A model generated the notes under the pieces. That model saw only the letters and a list, made by a program, of their open reading frames with translations. It had not been told where the DNA came from and did no database searches. Below, piece after piece: positions 9,105 to 16,955 of a stretch of 64,000 bases of DNA (its first letter is position 1; the number at the start of each line of letters is the position of its first letter). Where the stretch lies: positions 1,240,001-1,304,000 of the forward strand of contig OY970063.1 in NCBI GenBank assembly GCA_963705275.1, written 5' to 3'. The position numbers and the translations under genes are program-made. The stretch comes from Fen-1135 sp963705275 (GTDB lineage Bacteria > Desulfobacterota > Syntrophia > Syntrophales > UBA2185).

Positions 9105-9686
9105 CTAATCCCTTGCCAACCTGCCCTGCTTTGCGCGGCTCTTTAGGGCGGCTTTGCCGTAGTCCCTGCCGCGCTCGAAGGCGCGTGCATTGATTTCCCT
9201 CGTCGGCGCCGGTACAGAGGTCAGCACGGCTTTGCGCAAGGCCTCCGCGCTGATCACATCACTTATGGCAGCAAGAAATCCGAGCATGACGATGTTTGCC
9301 ATCATTTTATTGCCCAATTCTTCGGCTAAGCGAGTCGCCGGTATCGTGTATGCGGTCACATCCGGAGAAATATCCTTTGCCCGCACGAGATCCGAATCCA
9401 GAATCAGCATGCCGCCGTTACGCAGGCTGCCGATATTCTTGGTATAGCCTTCCTGGCTCAGGCAGATGAGGACGTGCGGCTCTTTCACGTAAGGGAAAAG
9501 GACTTCCTCATCGCTGATAATGATTTGGGCCGAGCAGGCGCCGCCCCTGGCCTCCGGTCCATAGGCCTGCGTCATCGTGGCAAATTTCCCATCGTAAATG
9601 GTAGCAGCCGTGCCGAGGACATCGCCGGCCATGATGACCCCCTGTCCGCCGAAGCCTGTTATAAGAATGTGCATTTCTTTATTCAT
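9105..9686 (-). CDS. korC: 2-oxoacid:ferredoxin oxidoreductase, gamma subunit
   Basis: The gamma domain of the pyruvate/2-oxoglutarate:ferredoxin oxidoreductase family: starts MNKEMHILITGFGGQGVIMAG, then TQAYGPEARGG and a long C-terminus. Gamma helps form the CoA-binding and dimer interface of the TPP enzyme. An ATG at 9686 is chosen (14 bp after the korB stop) over the upstream in-frame ATG at 9737 because homologues begin at this 'ILITGFGGQG' segment. It is 193 residues from this start and is followed within 2 bp by the NfnL-HdrA fusion gene. Confidence 0.88.
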   Translation of the reverse strand: MNKEMHILITGFGGQGVIMAGDVLGTAATIYDGKFATMTQAYGPEARGGACSAQIIISDEEVLFPYVKEPHVLICLSQEGYTKNIGSLRNGGMLILDSDLVRAKDISPDVTAYTIPATRLAEELGNKMMANIVMLGFLAAISDVISAEALRKAVLTSVPAPTREINARAFERGRDYGKAALKSRAKQGRLARD

Positions 9687-9699
9687 GATATATGTCTTG

Positions 9700-10593
9700 T
9701 CACACTGCCTGATTGTCCTGCACCATCGTGCCTTCAAAGTCGGGCCAGTCGCCGATCTGTTTCTTGCAGCTCAACTGATAGTTGTCCAAAAATGTCGGCC
9801 TTTCCGTGTCCACAAACTTCCCGACCACAATATTGCTGCCGAAGTCTATTGGAGCCTCTTTCGGGTCGATATCGTTGCGAATGACGGAGCGCTCATGATA
9901 GAATTTCAGAGTCTCCAGGGCAGTCCCTATCTTGTTGCGGCGGCCGAAGGAAGTGGGGCAGGGAGTCAATATCTCGACGAATCCGAAACCACGCTTCTGC
10001 ATTGCTTCTGTGATTGAGTTCGTGAGTCTGCGGATATGCAATGATGTCCAGCGTGCGACGTAAATTGCCCCGCATGCAGAGGCCAGATAACAGAAATTGA
10101 ACGGTTCCTCCGGACAGCCTGAGACGCTGGTAGTGGTCTTAGCCCCGAAAGGCGTACTCGGAGCGAGCTGCCCGCCCGTCATCCCATAGTTTAAGTTGTT
10201 CACGCAGATAACGGTGATGTCAATGTTCCGCCGGGCCGCATGGATGAAATGGTTGCCGCCGATAGCAAGCAGGTCGCCGTCACCGGAAACGACGAGCACC
10301 TTCAGCTTCGGATTCGCCAGCTTCAGGCCTGTGGCAAATGGCAGCGCCCGCCCATGCGTTGTATGAAAAGAATCCAGCCGTATATATCCGGCCATCCGCG
10401 CCGTGCATCCGATTCCGGAAACTATGGCAGTCTTGTCGAGATCGTAGCCTGATTTCTGGATCGCTGCCATTACGGATCCGAAAACGGTGCCGATGCCGCA
10501 CCCGGCACACCATATATGGGGGAGTCGCTCACTCCGGATCAAATCTTCCATGGGATGCACGGGCACATTCTTTTTTGCCTTTTTCGTTTTCAT
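9700..10593 (-). CDS. korB: 2-oxoacid:ferredoxin oxidoreductase, beta subunit (TPP-binding)
   Basis: A 297-residue beta subunit that binds thiamine pyrophosphate. It shows HIWCAGCGIGTV (C29, C32, cluster-ligand region), then GDGDLLAIGGNHF and a downstream NN pair (about residue 132), the TPP/Mg motif GDG(x)n NN, plus NYGMTGGQ as in KorB/VorB. Its ATG overlaps the korA stop by 4 bp. Substrate is not settled by sequence: 2-oxoglutarate (Kor) is the best guess, branched-chain 2-oxoacids (Vor) or arylpyruvates remain possible. Confidence 0.9.
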   Translation of the reverse strand: MKTKKAKKNVPVHPMEDLIRSERLPHIWCAGCGIGTVFGSVMAAIQKSGYDLDKTAIVSGIGCTARMAGYIRLDSFHTTHGRALPFATGLKLANPKLKVLVVSGDGDLLAIGGNHFIHAARRNIDITVICVNNLNYGMTGGQLAPSTPFGAKTTTSVSGCPEEPFNFCYLASACGAIYVARWTSLHIRRLTNSITEAMQKRGFGFVEILTPCPTSFGRRNKIGTALETLKFYHERSVIRNDIDPKEAPIDFGSNIVVGKFVDTERPTFLDNYQLSCKKQIGDWPDFEGTMVQDNQAV

Positions 10594-11750
10594 TTCCTCC
10601 CCTTTATGGCGTCTTTAATGGCGCTTAAGATGGTCGAAGGATGGATTATGGAACCGCCCAGGTGGGACACCAGATGAACGGGGCACGCGCCTCCGGCACA
10701 CCGCTGCAATTCAAGCACCATCTGGCCTGCGTTAATTTCCGGCATAACGAGGGCACGCACCTGTGCGGCCACATCCCTGATAAGTGTCTCAGGAAAGGGC
10801 CATACGGTTTCCAGTTTGATAAGTCCCGCGCGTATGCCGCCGCTCCGCGCGTCACGCACGGCCTGTCTGGCTGAACGCGCACTGATTCCGTAAGCAACTA
10901 CAACGACATCAGCATCATCGAGGCAAATGTTTTCCGTCCGGATGATCTTGTCCCTGTTGCCGGCAATTTTCCGGATCAGTCGGTTGACCATCTGCGCCTG
11001 AGTAGCCTCGTCCATCCCCGGATAACCGCGCTCATCATGCGTCAAGCCGGTGATGTGGATCCTGTAGCCGTCCCCGCAGTTGGCCATAGGGGCGACCCCG
11101 TCCGGATCAGGGTGATAGGGCAGATAATCGCGTGGTGATACCTTGGGTTTCCGCCGCCCGACAAGCTTTATTTCGTCTTTCCGTGGAATGACTACCCGCT
11201 CGTTCATGTGGCCGACTACCTCATCGGCCATGATCATGACGGGTATACGGTACTGCTCGCTGAGGTTGAATGCGCGGATGGTCAGGTCAAACATCTCCTG
11301 AGGACTGGATGGGGCAAGCGCAATGACCTCGTAATGGCCATGTGACCCCCAGCGGGCCTGCATCATGTCACCCTGGCCCACGAGGGTCGGGAGTCCCGTA
11401 GAAGGCCCTGCTCTCTGCACATTACAGATCACACAGGGTGTCTCCGTACAGATGCCTAGACCGATATTTTCCATCATCAGGGAAAAGCCCGGACCCGACG
11501 TGCTGGTCATCGCCTTCACGCCTCCCCAGCTGGCGCCCAGGACAGCCGCCATGGATGCGATCTCGTCTTCCATTTGTATAAATATGCCGCCGAGTTCCGG
11601 CAGCCTCCGGGACATGCGCTCTGTAATCTCCGTCGCCGGGGTAATCGGATAGCCAGCGAAAAATCGACAGCCCGCAGCCAAAGCGCCTTCGCAGCAGGCA
11701 TAGTCACCGTTCATAAAATATGTTCCCGTCAATACGGCCTTGTCAGCCAT
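10590..11750 (-). CDS. korA: 2-oxoacid:ferredoxin oxidoreductase, alpha subunit
   Basis: A 386-residue alpha subunit with GNxACxEGALAAGCRFFAGYPITPATEI near the N-terminus (seen as GDYACCEGALAAGCRF, then the GYPITP signature), TSTSGPGFSLM, and QRAGPSTGLPT, all diagnostic of the pyrimidine-binding half of KorA/VorA. With beta, gamma and the small ferredoxin subunit it oxidises a 2-oxoacid plus CoA to acyl-CoA, CO2 and reduced ferredoxin, or works in reverse as a carboxylase. It starts 58 bp after the ferredoxin subunit gene. Confidence 0.92.
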   Translation of the reverse strand: MADKAVLTGTYFMNGDYACCEGALAAGCRFFAGYPITPATEITERMSRRLPELGGIFIQMEDEIASMAAVLGASWGGVKAMTSTSGPGFSLMMENIGLGICTETPCVICNVQRAGPSTGLPTLVGQGDMMQARWGSHGHYEVIALAPSSPQEMFDLTIRAFNLSEQYRIPVMIMADEVVGHMNERVVIPRKDEIKLVGRRKPKVSPRDYLPYHPDPDGVAPMANCGDGYRIHITGLTHDERGYPGMDEATQAQMVNRLIRKIAGNRDKIIRTENICLDDADVVVVAYGISARSARQAVRDARSGGIRAGLIKLETVWPFPETLIRDVAAQVRALVMPEINAGQMVLELQRCAGGACPVHLVSHLGGSIIHPSTILSAIKDAIKGRK

Positions 11751-11807
11751 ACACGTCTCCTCACATAACAGACACTTCTTTATAATGACATGCAGCAGGT
11801 TCTTTTT

Positions 11808-12110
11808 TTACTTGTTCTTCCTTCGAGACCTTGCAGTCTCTCCCTTCGTCGCTTCCGCTTCTTCTATCGAGTATATTGCAAATTCCGGGCACAGGGCCTC
11901 ACAAAAATGGCAGTTGACGCATTTTGACTCGTCCATCACGACAGGTGTGTGATATCCTCTTACACTGAAGGTCTGCGACATGACAAGCACATCGCGAGGA
12001 CAGTATGCAACGCAGAATTCGCATCCCTTGCAGCGATCCTCAACAATGATCACCTTGCCCCTGCTCGCCTTGATACTCTCCAGATCCAGGGGTTTTCTCC
12101 AGTATTTCAT
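11808..12110 (-). CDS. korD: 2-oxoacid:ferredoxin oxidoreductase, delta (2[4Fe-4S] ferredoxin) subunit
   Basis: A 100-residue dicluster ferredoxin: CKGCEFCVAYCP and CVNCHFCEALCP, each with the CxxCxxCxxxCP spacing. The start at 12110 (MKYWRKPLDLES) is chosen because an AGAGGAA-like site lies just upstream; an upstream in-frame ATG at 12155 would add 15 residues. As the delta subunit it takes electrons from the TPP site out of the enzyme. It is the first gene of the operon, directly behind the promoter at 12165-12193. The C-terminal tail is Lys/Arg-rich. Confidence 0.85.
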   Translation of the reverse strand: MKYWRKPLDLESIKASRGKVIIVEDRCKGCEFCVAYCPRDVLVMSQTFSVRGYHTPVVMDESKCVNCHFCEALCPEFAIYSIEEAEATKGETARSRRKNK

Positions 12111-12164
12111 GCGGCCATTCCTCTCTCCAGTTTCATGCCTTAACGGATTTGACAAACAAAAGAA

Positions 12165-12193
12165 TTTGTATATGAGAAATGCATGTATATGTC
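12165..12193 (-). promoter_or_regulatory. Sigma70-type promoter of the kor-hdr operon
   Basis: On the minus strand TTGACA (12193-12188) is followed after exactly 17 nt by TATACA (12170-12165). The -35 is consensus and the -10 has five of six bases. It sits about 55 bp upstream of the korD start chosen here, with no competing gene between. Confidence 0.65.
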
Positions 12194-12446
12194 AATAGCG
12201 CATGTGCGCTTCAATACAGTGCCGTAAAATCCGGAAATGACTAAGTGACCAGCAAAACCTCTGACAGAATACGCCTTACGAAGGAAATCCCGACATAACA
12301 CCGTATGCCCTTCTTTGTCAGGAGATGTATTTTTCATCATTTCCTGATATAATCATTGATAATGCTTGCTATGAAAATCTTGAGCGCGGCGGATCACTTT
12401 GATTAAAACTCTCAAGGAATAAAAGTGTAGTAATGGAAGGAAGGTT

Positions 12447-13871
12447 ATGATGGATACATATGACATTTGCATTGGCGGATCATTTCAAAAAACCGACAAA
12501 ATTCTGAAAGTCACAAACCCATATAACAATGAGGTTTTTGCTGCGACATATTTGGGCCGCGAAACCGATCTGGAAGAAGCCATCTCAAAAGCTCAGTCGA
12601 CGGAAAATGTTATGAAGGGACTAAGCTCTTTCGAGCGATTTGAGATTCTCAGGTACATTGCCACTGCCCTAATCCAGAGGAAAGACCGTTTATCAAGGGT
12701 ATTAGCACAGGAGTCGGGAAAACCTCTGATATATGCAGGCGCCGAAATTGACCGCTCCAGCCAGACTTTTCTCATTGCGGCGGAAGAGTCCAAGAGGCTT
12801 CCCAAAGAATATTTAAGCCTTGACTGGACTCCCGGCGGCAAAGACAAGGAAGGGCTCATAAAATATTTTCCCGTAGGTCTCGTGGCAGGTATTTCTCCTT
12901 TTAACTTCCCGATGAATCTGGCCGCCCATAAGATCGCACCGGCCATAGCAGCAGGTTGCCCCATCATAGTTAAACCGGCATCGGCAACACCGCTTTCCAC
13001 ACTGGAACTCGCAAAAATCATCGACGAGACTCCCTTACCGAAAGGGGCGCTGTCCATTATTCCGATGGATCGAACGACGGGAATGAAGCTTGTGACAGAT
13101 GAAAGGTTTAAGCTTCTCACATTCACGGGTTCACCGGAAGTGGGATGGAGAATGAAGAAGGATGCAGGCAAGAAAAAAGTGGTCCTCGAACTTGGCGGGA
13201 ATGCCGGCGTCATTGTATGCGGAAGTGCCGATATCGACTTTGCCGTGAAAAGGTGCATTTTCGGCGGTTTTGCCTACTCAGGCCAGATCTGCATACATGC
13301 CCAGAGGATCTTTGTGGAAAGAAAAATTTTTGATGAATTTCTGGAAAAATTCGTCGTGAGCGCACGGAGCTTGAGATTCGGCGACCCTCTCAATCCAGAA
13401 ACACAGATTTCTGTCATGATCGATGAACCGAATGCTAAACGAGTCGAAGGCTGGGTGAGGGAGGCAACAAGCGGCGGTGCAAAGATTGTCTGCGGCGGGA
13501 ACAGAGATGGCGCATTTTGTGATCCAACAGTGCTCACAAACACAAAAAAATCAATGAAGGTAAACTGTCTCGAGGTTTTCGGGCCAGTGGTTACCATAGA
13601 GCCTTATACAACCATTCAAGAGGCAGTCCATATGATAAATGATACGAACTTCGGATTACAGGCTGGAATCTTTACTCATAATATGAATGAAATAAATTAC
13701 GCATTCACAAACGTGGAAGTCGGAGGCGTCATTGTCAATGACGTTCCCACATTCCGTGTAGATCACATGCCCTATGGAGGCATAAAGGATTCAGGTCTGG
13801 GAAGGGAAGGCCTTAAATATGCCATCTTGGACATGATGGAGCCGAAGATACTGGTTACGGATATGCGTTAA
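12447..13871 (+). CDS. NAD(P)-dependent aldehyde dehydrogenase
   Basis: A 474-residue ALDH-superfamily enzyme oxidising an aldehyde to its acid. Visible: FNFPMN (152-157, cofactor region), TFTGSPEVG (226-234), general-base Glu248 in LELGGNAG, catalytic Cys282 in GQICIHAQR, EVFGPV and PYGGIKDSGLGREG at the C-terminus. It most resembles lactaldehyde / succinate-semialdehyde / phosphonoacetaldehyde-type ALDHs; the exact substrate is uncertain. A GGAAGGAAGG Shine-Dalgarno precedes the tandem ATGATG start. It is monocistronic. If the MtnA-like/aldolase pair 2 kb away releases an aldehyde, this enzyme could oxidise it (inference only). Confidence 0.88.
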   Translation: MMDTYDICIGGSFQKTDKILKVTNPYNNEVFAATYLGRETDLEEAISKAQSTENVMKGLSSFERFEILRYIATALIQRKDRLSRVLAQESGKPLIYAGAEIDRSSQTFLIAAEESKRLPKEYLSLDWTPGGKDKEGLIKYFPVGLVAGISPFNFPMNLAAHKIAPAIAAGCPIIVKPASATPLSTLELAKIIDETPLPKGALSIIPMDRTTGMKLVTDERFKLLTFTGSPEVGWRMKKDAGKKKVVLELGGNAGVIVCGSADIDFAVKRCIFGGFAYSGQICIHAQRIFVERKIFDEFLEKFVVSARSLRFGDPLNPETQISVMIDEPNAKRVEGWVREATSGGAKIVCGGNRDGAFCDPTVLTNTKKSMKVNCLEVFGPVVTIEPYTTIQEAVHMINDTNFGLQAGIFTHNMNEINYAFTNVEVGGVIVNDVPTFRVDHMPYGGIKDSGLGREGLKYAILDMMEPKILVTDMR

Positions 13872-13882
13872 TATGTATGAAA

Positions 13883-14012
13883 CCCCCTCGCATTTGAGAC
13901 TGAATTGTCGCTGTCTGTTATCGTGAACAGCCCAAAAGGGGTGTGTTAGGTTCCTATGATTAGGCCGTTTCACTCACTCGCAGTGCGATTGTGATGCAGT
14001 CTCGCGAGGGGG
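13883..14012. repeat. Long-range inverted repeat flanking a 94-bp spacer
   Basis: CCCCCTCGC plus GAGACTG (13883-13902, with an ATTT insertion between the two blocks) is repeated in reverse complement as CAGTCTC plus GCGAGGGGG (13997-14012). The 94-bp spacer contains no gene. It lies between convergent genes (ALDH plus strand, glnK minus strand), so a bidirectional transcript-end structure or a small degenerate mobile element are both possible. Confidence 0.5.
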
Positions 14013-14040
14013 AATACAAATGATCTTTCCATCCCATTGC

Positions 14041-14382
14041 TTATCCTATGGCCTTGCCGCCGCGTTCGCCTGTCCGGATACGGATAACCTCGTAGAGGTC
14101 AAGCACGAATATCTTCCCGTCTCCGATCTCGCCTGTCCGGGCGCCCTTGATGATCGCCTGTATCGTCGGCTCCACGAAATCCTCGTTGCAAGCTATCTCC
14201 AGCTTTATCTTCTTCAACAGGCTCCCAACCTCCTTCGCTCCCCGGTAGACCTCCGTCAAACCCTTCTGCCTCCCACGTCCAAGCACGTTCGATACAGTTA
14301 CTAAATTTACCTCCACGTCCTCCAGAGTTTTCATTACTTCGTCCAGCTTGTGCGGCTGTATTATGGCGACTATATATTTCAT
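14041..14382 (-). CDS. glnK: PII-family nitrogen regulatory protein GlnK
   Basis: A 113-residue PII protein: MKYIVAIIQPHKLDEVMKTL, the T-loop RGRQKGLTEVYRGAKE, and the C-terminal IGDGKIFV...VIRIRTGE block. PII trimers bind ATP/ADP and 2-oxoglutarate and plug the AmtB channel when nitrogen is plentiful. Tyr46 is present, but position 51 of the T-loop, the Tyr uridylylated in enterobacteria, is Glu (RGAKE), so control by GlnD-type uridylylation at that residue is excluded. It is 14 bp downstream of amtB and co-transcribed with it. Confidence 0.93.
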   Translation of the reverse strand: MKYIVAIIQPHKLDEVMKTLEDVEVNLVTVSNVLGRGRQKGLTEVYRGAKEVGSLLKKIKLEIACNEDFVEPTIQAIIKGARTGEIGDGKIFVLDLYEVIRIRTGERGGKAIG

Positions 14383-14396
14383 ATCCGTTGACCTCC

Positions 14397-15632
14397 TTAT
14401 TCTACAACCGTGTAGGCGGCTTCACTCTGCTGGGTGAGATCAAGGCCGATGATCTCATCCTTCTTTTCTACCCTGATGCCTACTAATGCATCCACAAATT
14501 TAAAGATTATCCAGGTCATGACAGCCGCAAAAACTGGGGCCACAAGAATAAGCAACAGCTGAACCAAGAACTGATGAAGATCACCGAAGAACAGGCCATT
14601 TCCGCCGGCTTCGTTCACTGCCTTCTCGGCAAAGAGACCTGTTGCGATTGTCCCCCATATCCCGCCAACACCATGGACGCCAAAAACATCGAGGGCATCA
14701 TCATACTTGAATAGCGCCTTTACCTTGGCAATCGCGATGTAGCAGAAAACACTGACAAGAATACCGATGAATATCGCGTTCATGGGATTCACAAATCCGC
14801 AGGCCGGCGTAATAGCGACGAGTCCTGCAACCGCGCCTGTTGCCGCCCCCAGGACAGTCGGGGCGCCATGCTGCTGCCATTCGATAAGCGCCCAGGTCAA
14901 TCCCGCCGCTGCTGTTGCCGTATTGGTTGTGATAAATGCATTTGCCGCCAGCTCGTTTGCCGCCAGGGCGCTCCCCGCATTGAATCCGAACCAGCCGAAC
15001 CACAGTAGGGCTGCCCCCATAACTGTGAAGGGAAGATTGTGCGGCCGGAAGGGCTGCTGCTGATAGCCAATTCTCTTACCGATCAATATTGCCATTACAA
15101 GCGCCGATACTCCGGAACTGGTATGGACGACGATACCTCCCGCAAAATCGAGTGCGCCCAAATTCTTCAGCCAACCGCCCATTCCCCATACCCAGTGGCC
15201 TAAAGGATCGTAGACAAAGGTCGCCCAGAGAATTGTGAAAAGAAGAAAGGCGGAAAATTTGATCCGTTCCGCAAAGGCGCCGACAATCAAAGCAGGTGTG
15301 ATAACGGCGAACATGCACTGAAAGATCATGAAAACGCTATGGGGGATTGTCGCAGCATAATCAGCATTGGGCTGCCCCCCTACGCCCCTCAGTCCCACCC
15401 AGTCAAAACCACCGATGATACCTGAACCGGTATCCGGACCGAATGTTAGAGAGTATCCATATAAGATCCACTGCAAGCTGATGACGCATAAGATGATGAA
15501 GCACTGCATCAAGAGGGAAAGAACGTTTTTCCTCCGCACCAGACCGCCATAGAAAAAGGCCAGTGCAGGCACAGTCATAAGCAGAACCAGCGCTGTCGAT
15601 GCCAATACCCATGCTGTATCGCCCGAATTCAT
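14397..15632 (-). CDS. amtB: Ammonium transporter AmtB
   Basis: A 411-residue Amt/MEP/Rh channel with about eleven membrane helices. It starts MNSGDTAWVLASTALVLLM, with FFYGGLVRRKNVLS as in the Amt family, and contains FGWFGFNAGSAL and the conserved FGVHGVGGIWGT (pore His region). The short cytosolic tail binds GlnK. No long signal peptide is apparent. A GAGGAGGT ribosome site precedes the ATG. Transcription likely starts from the sigma54 site at 15679-15694. Confidence 0.95.
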   Translation of the reverse strand: MNSGDTAWVLASTALVLLMTVPALAFFYGGLVRRKNVLSLLMQCFIILCVISLQWILYGYSLTFGPDTGSGIIGGFDWVGLRGVGGQPNADYAATIPHSVFMIFQCMFAVITPALIVGAFAERIKFSAFLLFTILWATFVYDPLGHWVWGMGGWLKNLGALDFAGGIVVHTSSGVSALVMAILIGKRIGYQQQPFRPHNLPFTVMGAALLWFGWFGFNAGSALAANELAANAFITTNTATAAAGLTWALIEWQQHGAPTVLGAATGAVAGLVAITPACGFVNPMNAIFIGILVSVFCYIAIAKVKALFKYDDALDVFGVHGVGGIWGTIATGLFAEKAVNEAGGNGLFFGDLHQFLVQLLLILVAPVFAAVMTWIIFKFVDALVGIRVEKKDEIIGLDLTQQSEAAYTVVE

Positions 15633-15678
15633 AATAGGTACCTCCTCGTTGTCAAGAATCTATTTCAACATATACAAC

Positions 15679-15694
15679 AGCAATTACGGTGCCA
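15679..15694 (-). promoter_or_regulatory. Sigma54 (RpoN) promoter of amtB-glnK
   Basis: On the minus strand TGGCAC-CGTAA-TTGCT matches the -24/-12 consensus TGGCAC-N5-TTGCW at every defined position, with GG and GC separated by 10 nt. It lies about 47 bp upstream of the amtB ATG, giving a predicted start site around 15668. The arrangement implies NtrC-type, nitrogen-limited activation. Confidence 0.88.
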
Positions 15695-15839
15695 CGCAGA
15701 AATGCTATTGATTATATTGACTAATATGCGATTAAGGTGGCGGCAGACAGGAAATAAATGAACAATTATGTATTGTACAAATCTGAGTTAGACAAAAATG
15801 TAATCCTCGGGGTCGTAAATAACCGGATCTCTTTTTTGT

Positions 15840-15868
15840 TTGACACAAGGGCCATGTGTCACTAATAA
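15840..15868 (+). promoter_or_regulatory. Promoter with embedded palindromic operator upstream of the MtnA-like gene
   Basis: TTGACA (15840-15845), a 17-nt spacer and TAATAA (15863-15868) form a strong sigma70-type promoter. The spacer is spanned by a perfect inverted repeat, TGACACA-N7-TGTGTCA (15841-15861), overlapping the -35. This is where a repressor would block polymerase; the regulator is unknown. It sits 33 bp before the start codon. Confidence 0.6.
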
Positions 15869-15901
15869 TGACGCCAATATTTTTTAGTAGCTGGAGGTCT
15901 T

Positions 15902-16933
15902 GTGGCAAGGGCTGATGAAGGACTGCCATTCCTGCTTCGCTATGAAAATGTTGCGGATTACAGGGATGGCGAGGTGTGGATCTTGGACAGGCGAAATTAT
16001 CCTGCTAAGGAGGAGTTCGTCCGCTGCGGGGATTATCGGGCGGTTGCCGAGGCGATCGCCGGTATGGTAACGCAGAGCGGAGGGCCCTGGCTTGCGGCCG
16101 CTTACGGAATGGTAAGTGCGGCAAGAGGGGTGCGTGATCTCTCATTCGAAAGGGCGAAGGAAGAGCTGAAGCGCGCGGCAGACGCGCTGATTTACGCACG
16201 GCCAACCACATCTGCAAATATGAAGACCCACATCATGCGAATTCTCAAAAAAGCAGAGGACGCAATTGGCAGGGGGGAAGATGCAGAATCTGCCGCGTAT
16301 TCATATGTGAAGAAAAATCTGGAAAACCGCTATCGCAATTCACGTCAGATTGCAACATATGCCGTCGATCTGATGCCGGATGAGGCAAGCATACTTACCC
16401 AGTGTTACGCAGAAACCCTCATCGGGTTTATACTGTTGGTCTCGCAGGAGAAGGGCAAGAAGGTATCTTTGATCTGTCCGGAGACCAGGCCGTATCTCCA
16501 GGGTGCCAGATTGACAGCCAGCGTGGCCTGCGACATGGGCGTGCCGGTGACGGTCATTACCGATAATATGCCTGCATATATCCTGTCAAAAGGGATGGCG
16601 CAGGTATTCATATCAGCCGCAGATGTAATTACGCTTGATGGATACGTTGTGAATAAGATAGGCACATTTCAGATAGCCCTGGCGGCCCACTATTGCGACG
16701 TGCCCTTTTATGCCCTGGGGACACCTTCTGCGGTGAATCCTGACATCTCGAACGTGGAGGTTGAGGAGAGAAATCCCGAAGAGACGTTGCACGCCATGGG
16801 AATACGCACGGCTAAATCAGGCGTGAAAGGCTATTATCCTGCCTTTGATATCACGCCCCCCCGACTGATACGCGCTGTGGTTACACCGAAGGGTGTTTTC
16901 CCCCCCTCCGGCTTGAAGGCATATTTTTCATAG
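15902..16933 (+). CDS. MtnA/eIF2B-alpha family sugar-phosphate isomerase
   Basis: A 343-residue member of the aldose-ketose isomerase family that includes methylthioribose-1-phosphate isomerase (MtnA), 5-deoxyribose-1-phosphate isomerase and ribose-1,5-bisphosphate isomerase. Seen: catalytic-type Cys168 in LTQCYAETLIG, the CPETRPYLQGARLTA block (192-206), and Asp241 followed by NKIGTFQIAL. It starts with GTG behind GGAGGT. The N-terminal half diverges from typical MtnA, so assignment among the isomerases is open. The class II aldolase starts 22 bp downstream, the pairing known from the DHAP shunt, which salvages 5-deoxyribose or methylthioribose from used S-adenosylmethionine. Confidence 0.8.
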   Translation: MARADEGLPFLLRYENVADYRDGEVWILDRRNYPAKEEFVRCGDYRAVAEAIAGMVTQSGGPWLAAAYGMVSAARGVRDLSFERAKEELKRAADALIYARPTTSANMKTHIMRILKKAEDAIGRGEDAESAAYSYVKKNLENRYRNSRQIATYAVDLMPDEASILTQCYAETLIGFILLVSQEKGKKVSLICPETRPYLQGARLTASVACDMGVPVTVITDNMPAYILSKGMAQVFISAADVITLDGYVVNKIGTFQIALAAHYCDVPFYALGTPSAVNPDISNVEVEERNPEETLHAMGIRTAKSGVKGYYPAFDITPPRLIRAVVTPKGVFPPSGLKAYFS

Positions 16934-16955
16934 ATACGATCCAGGAGATGTTTGC

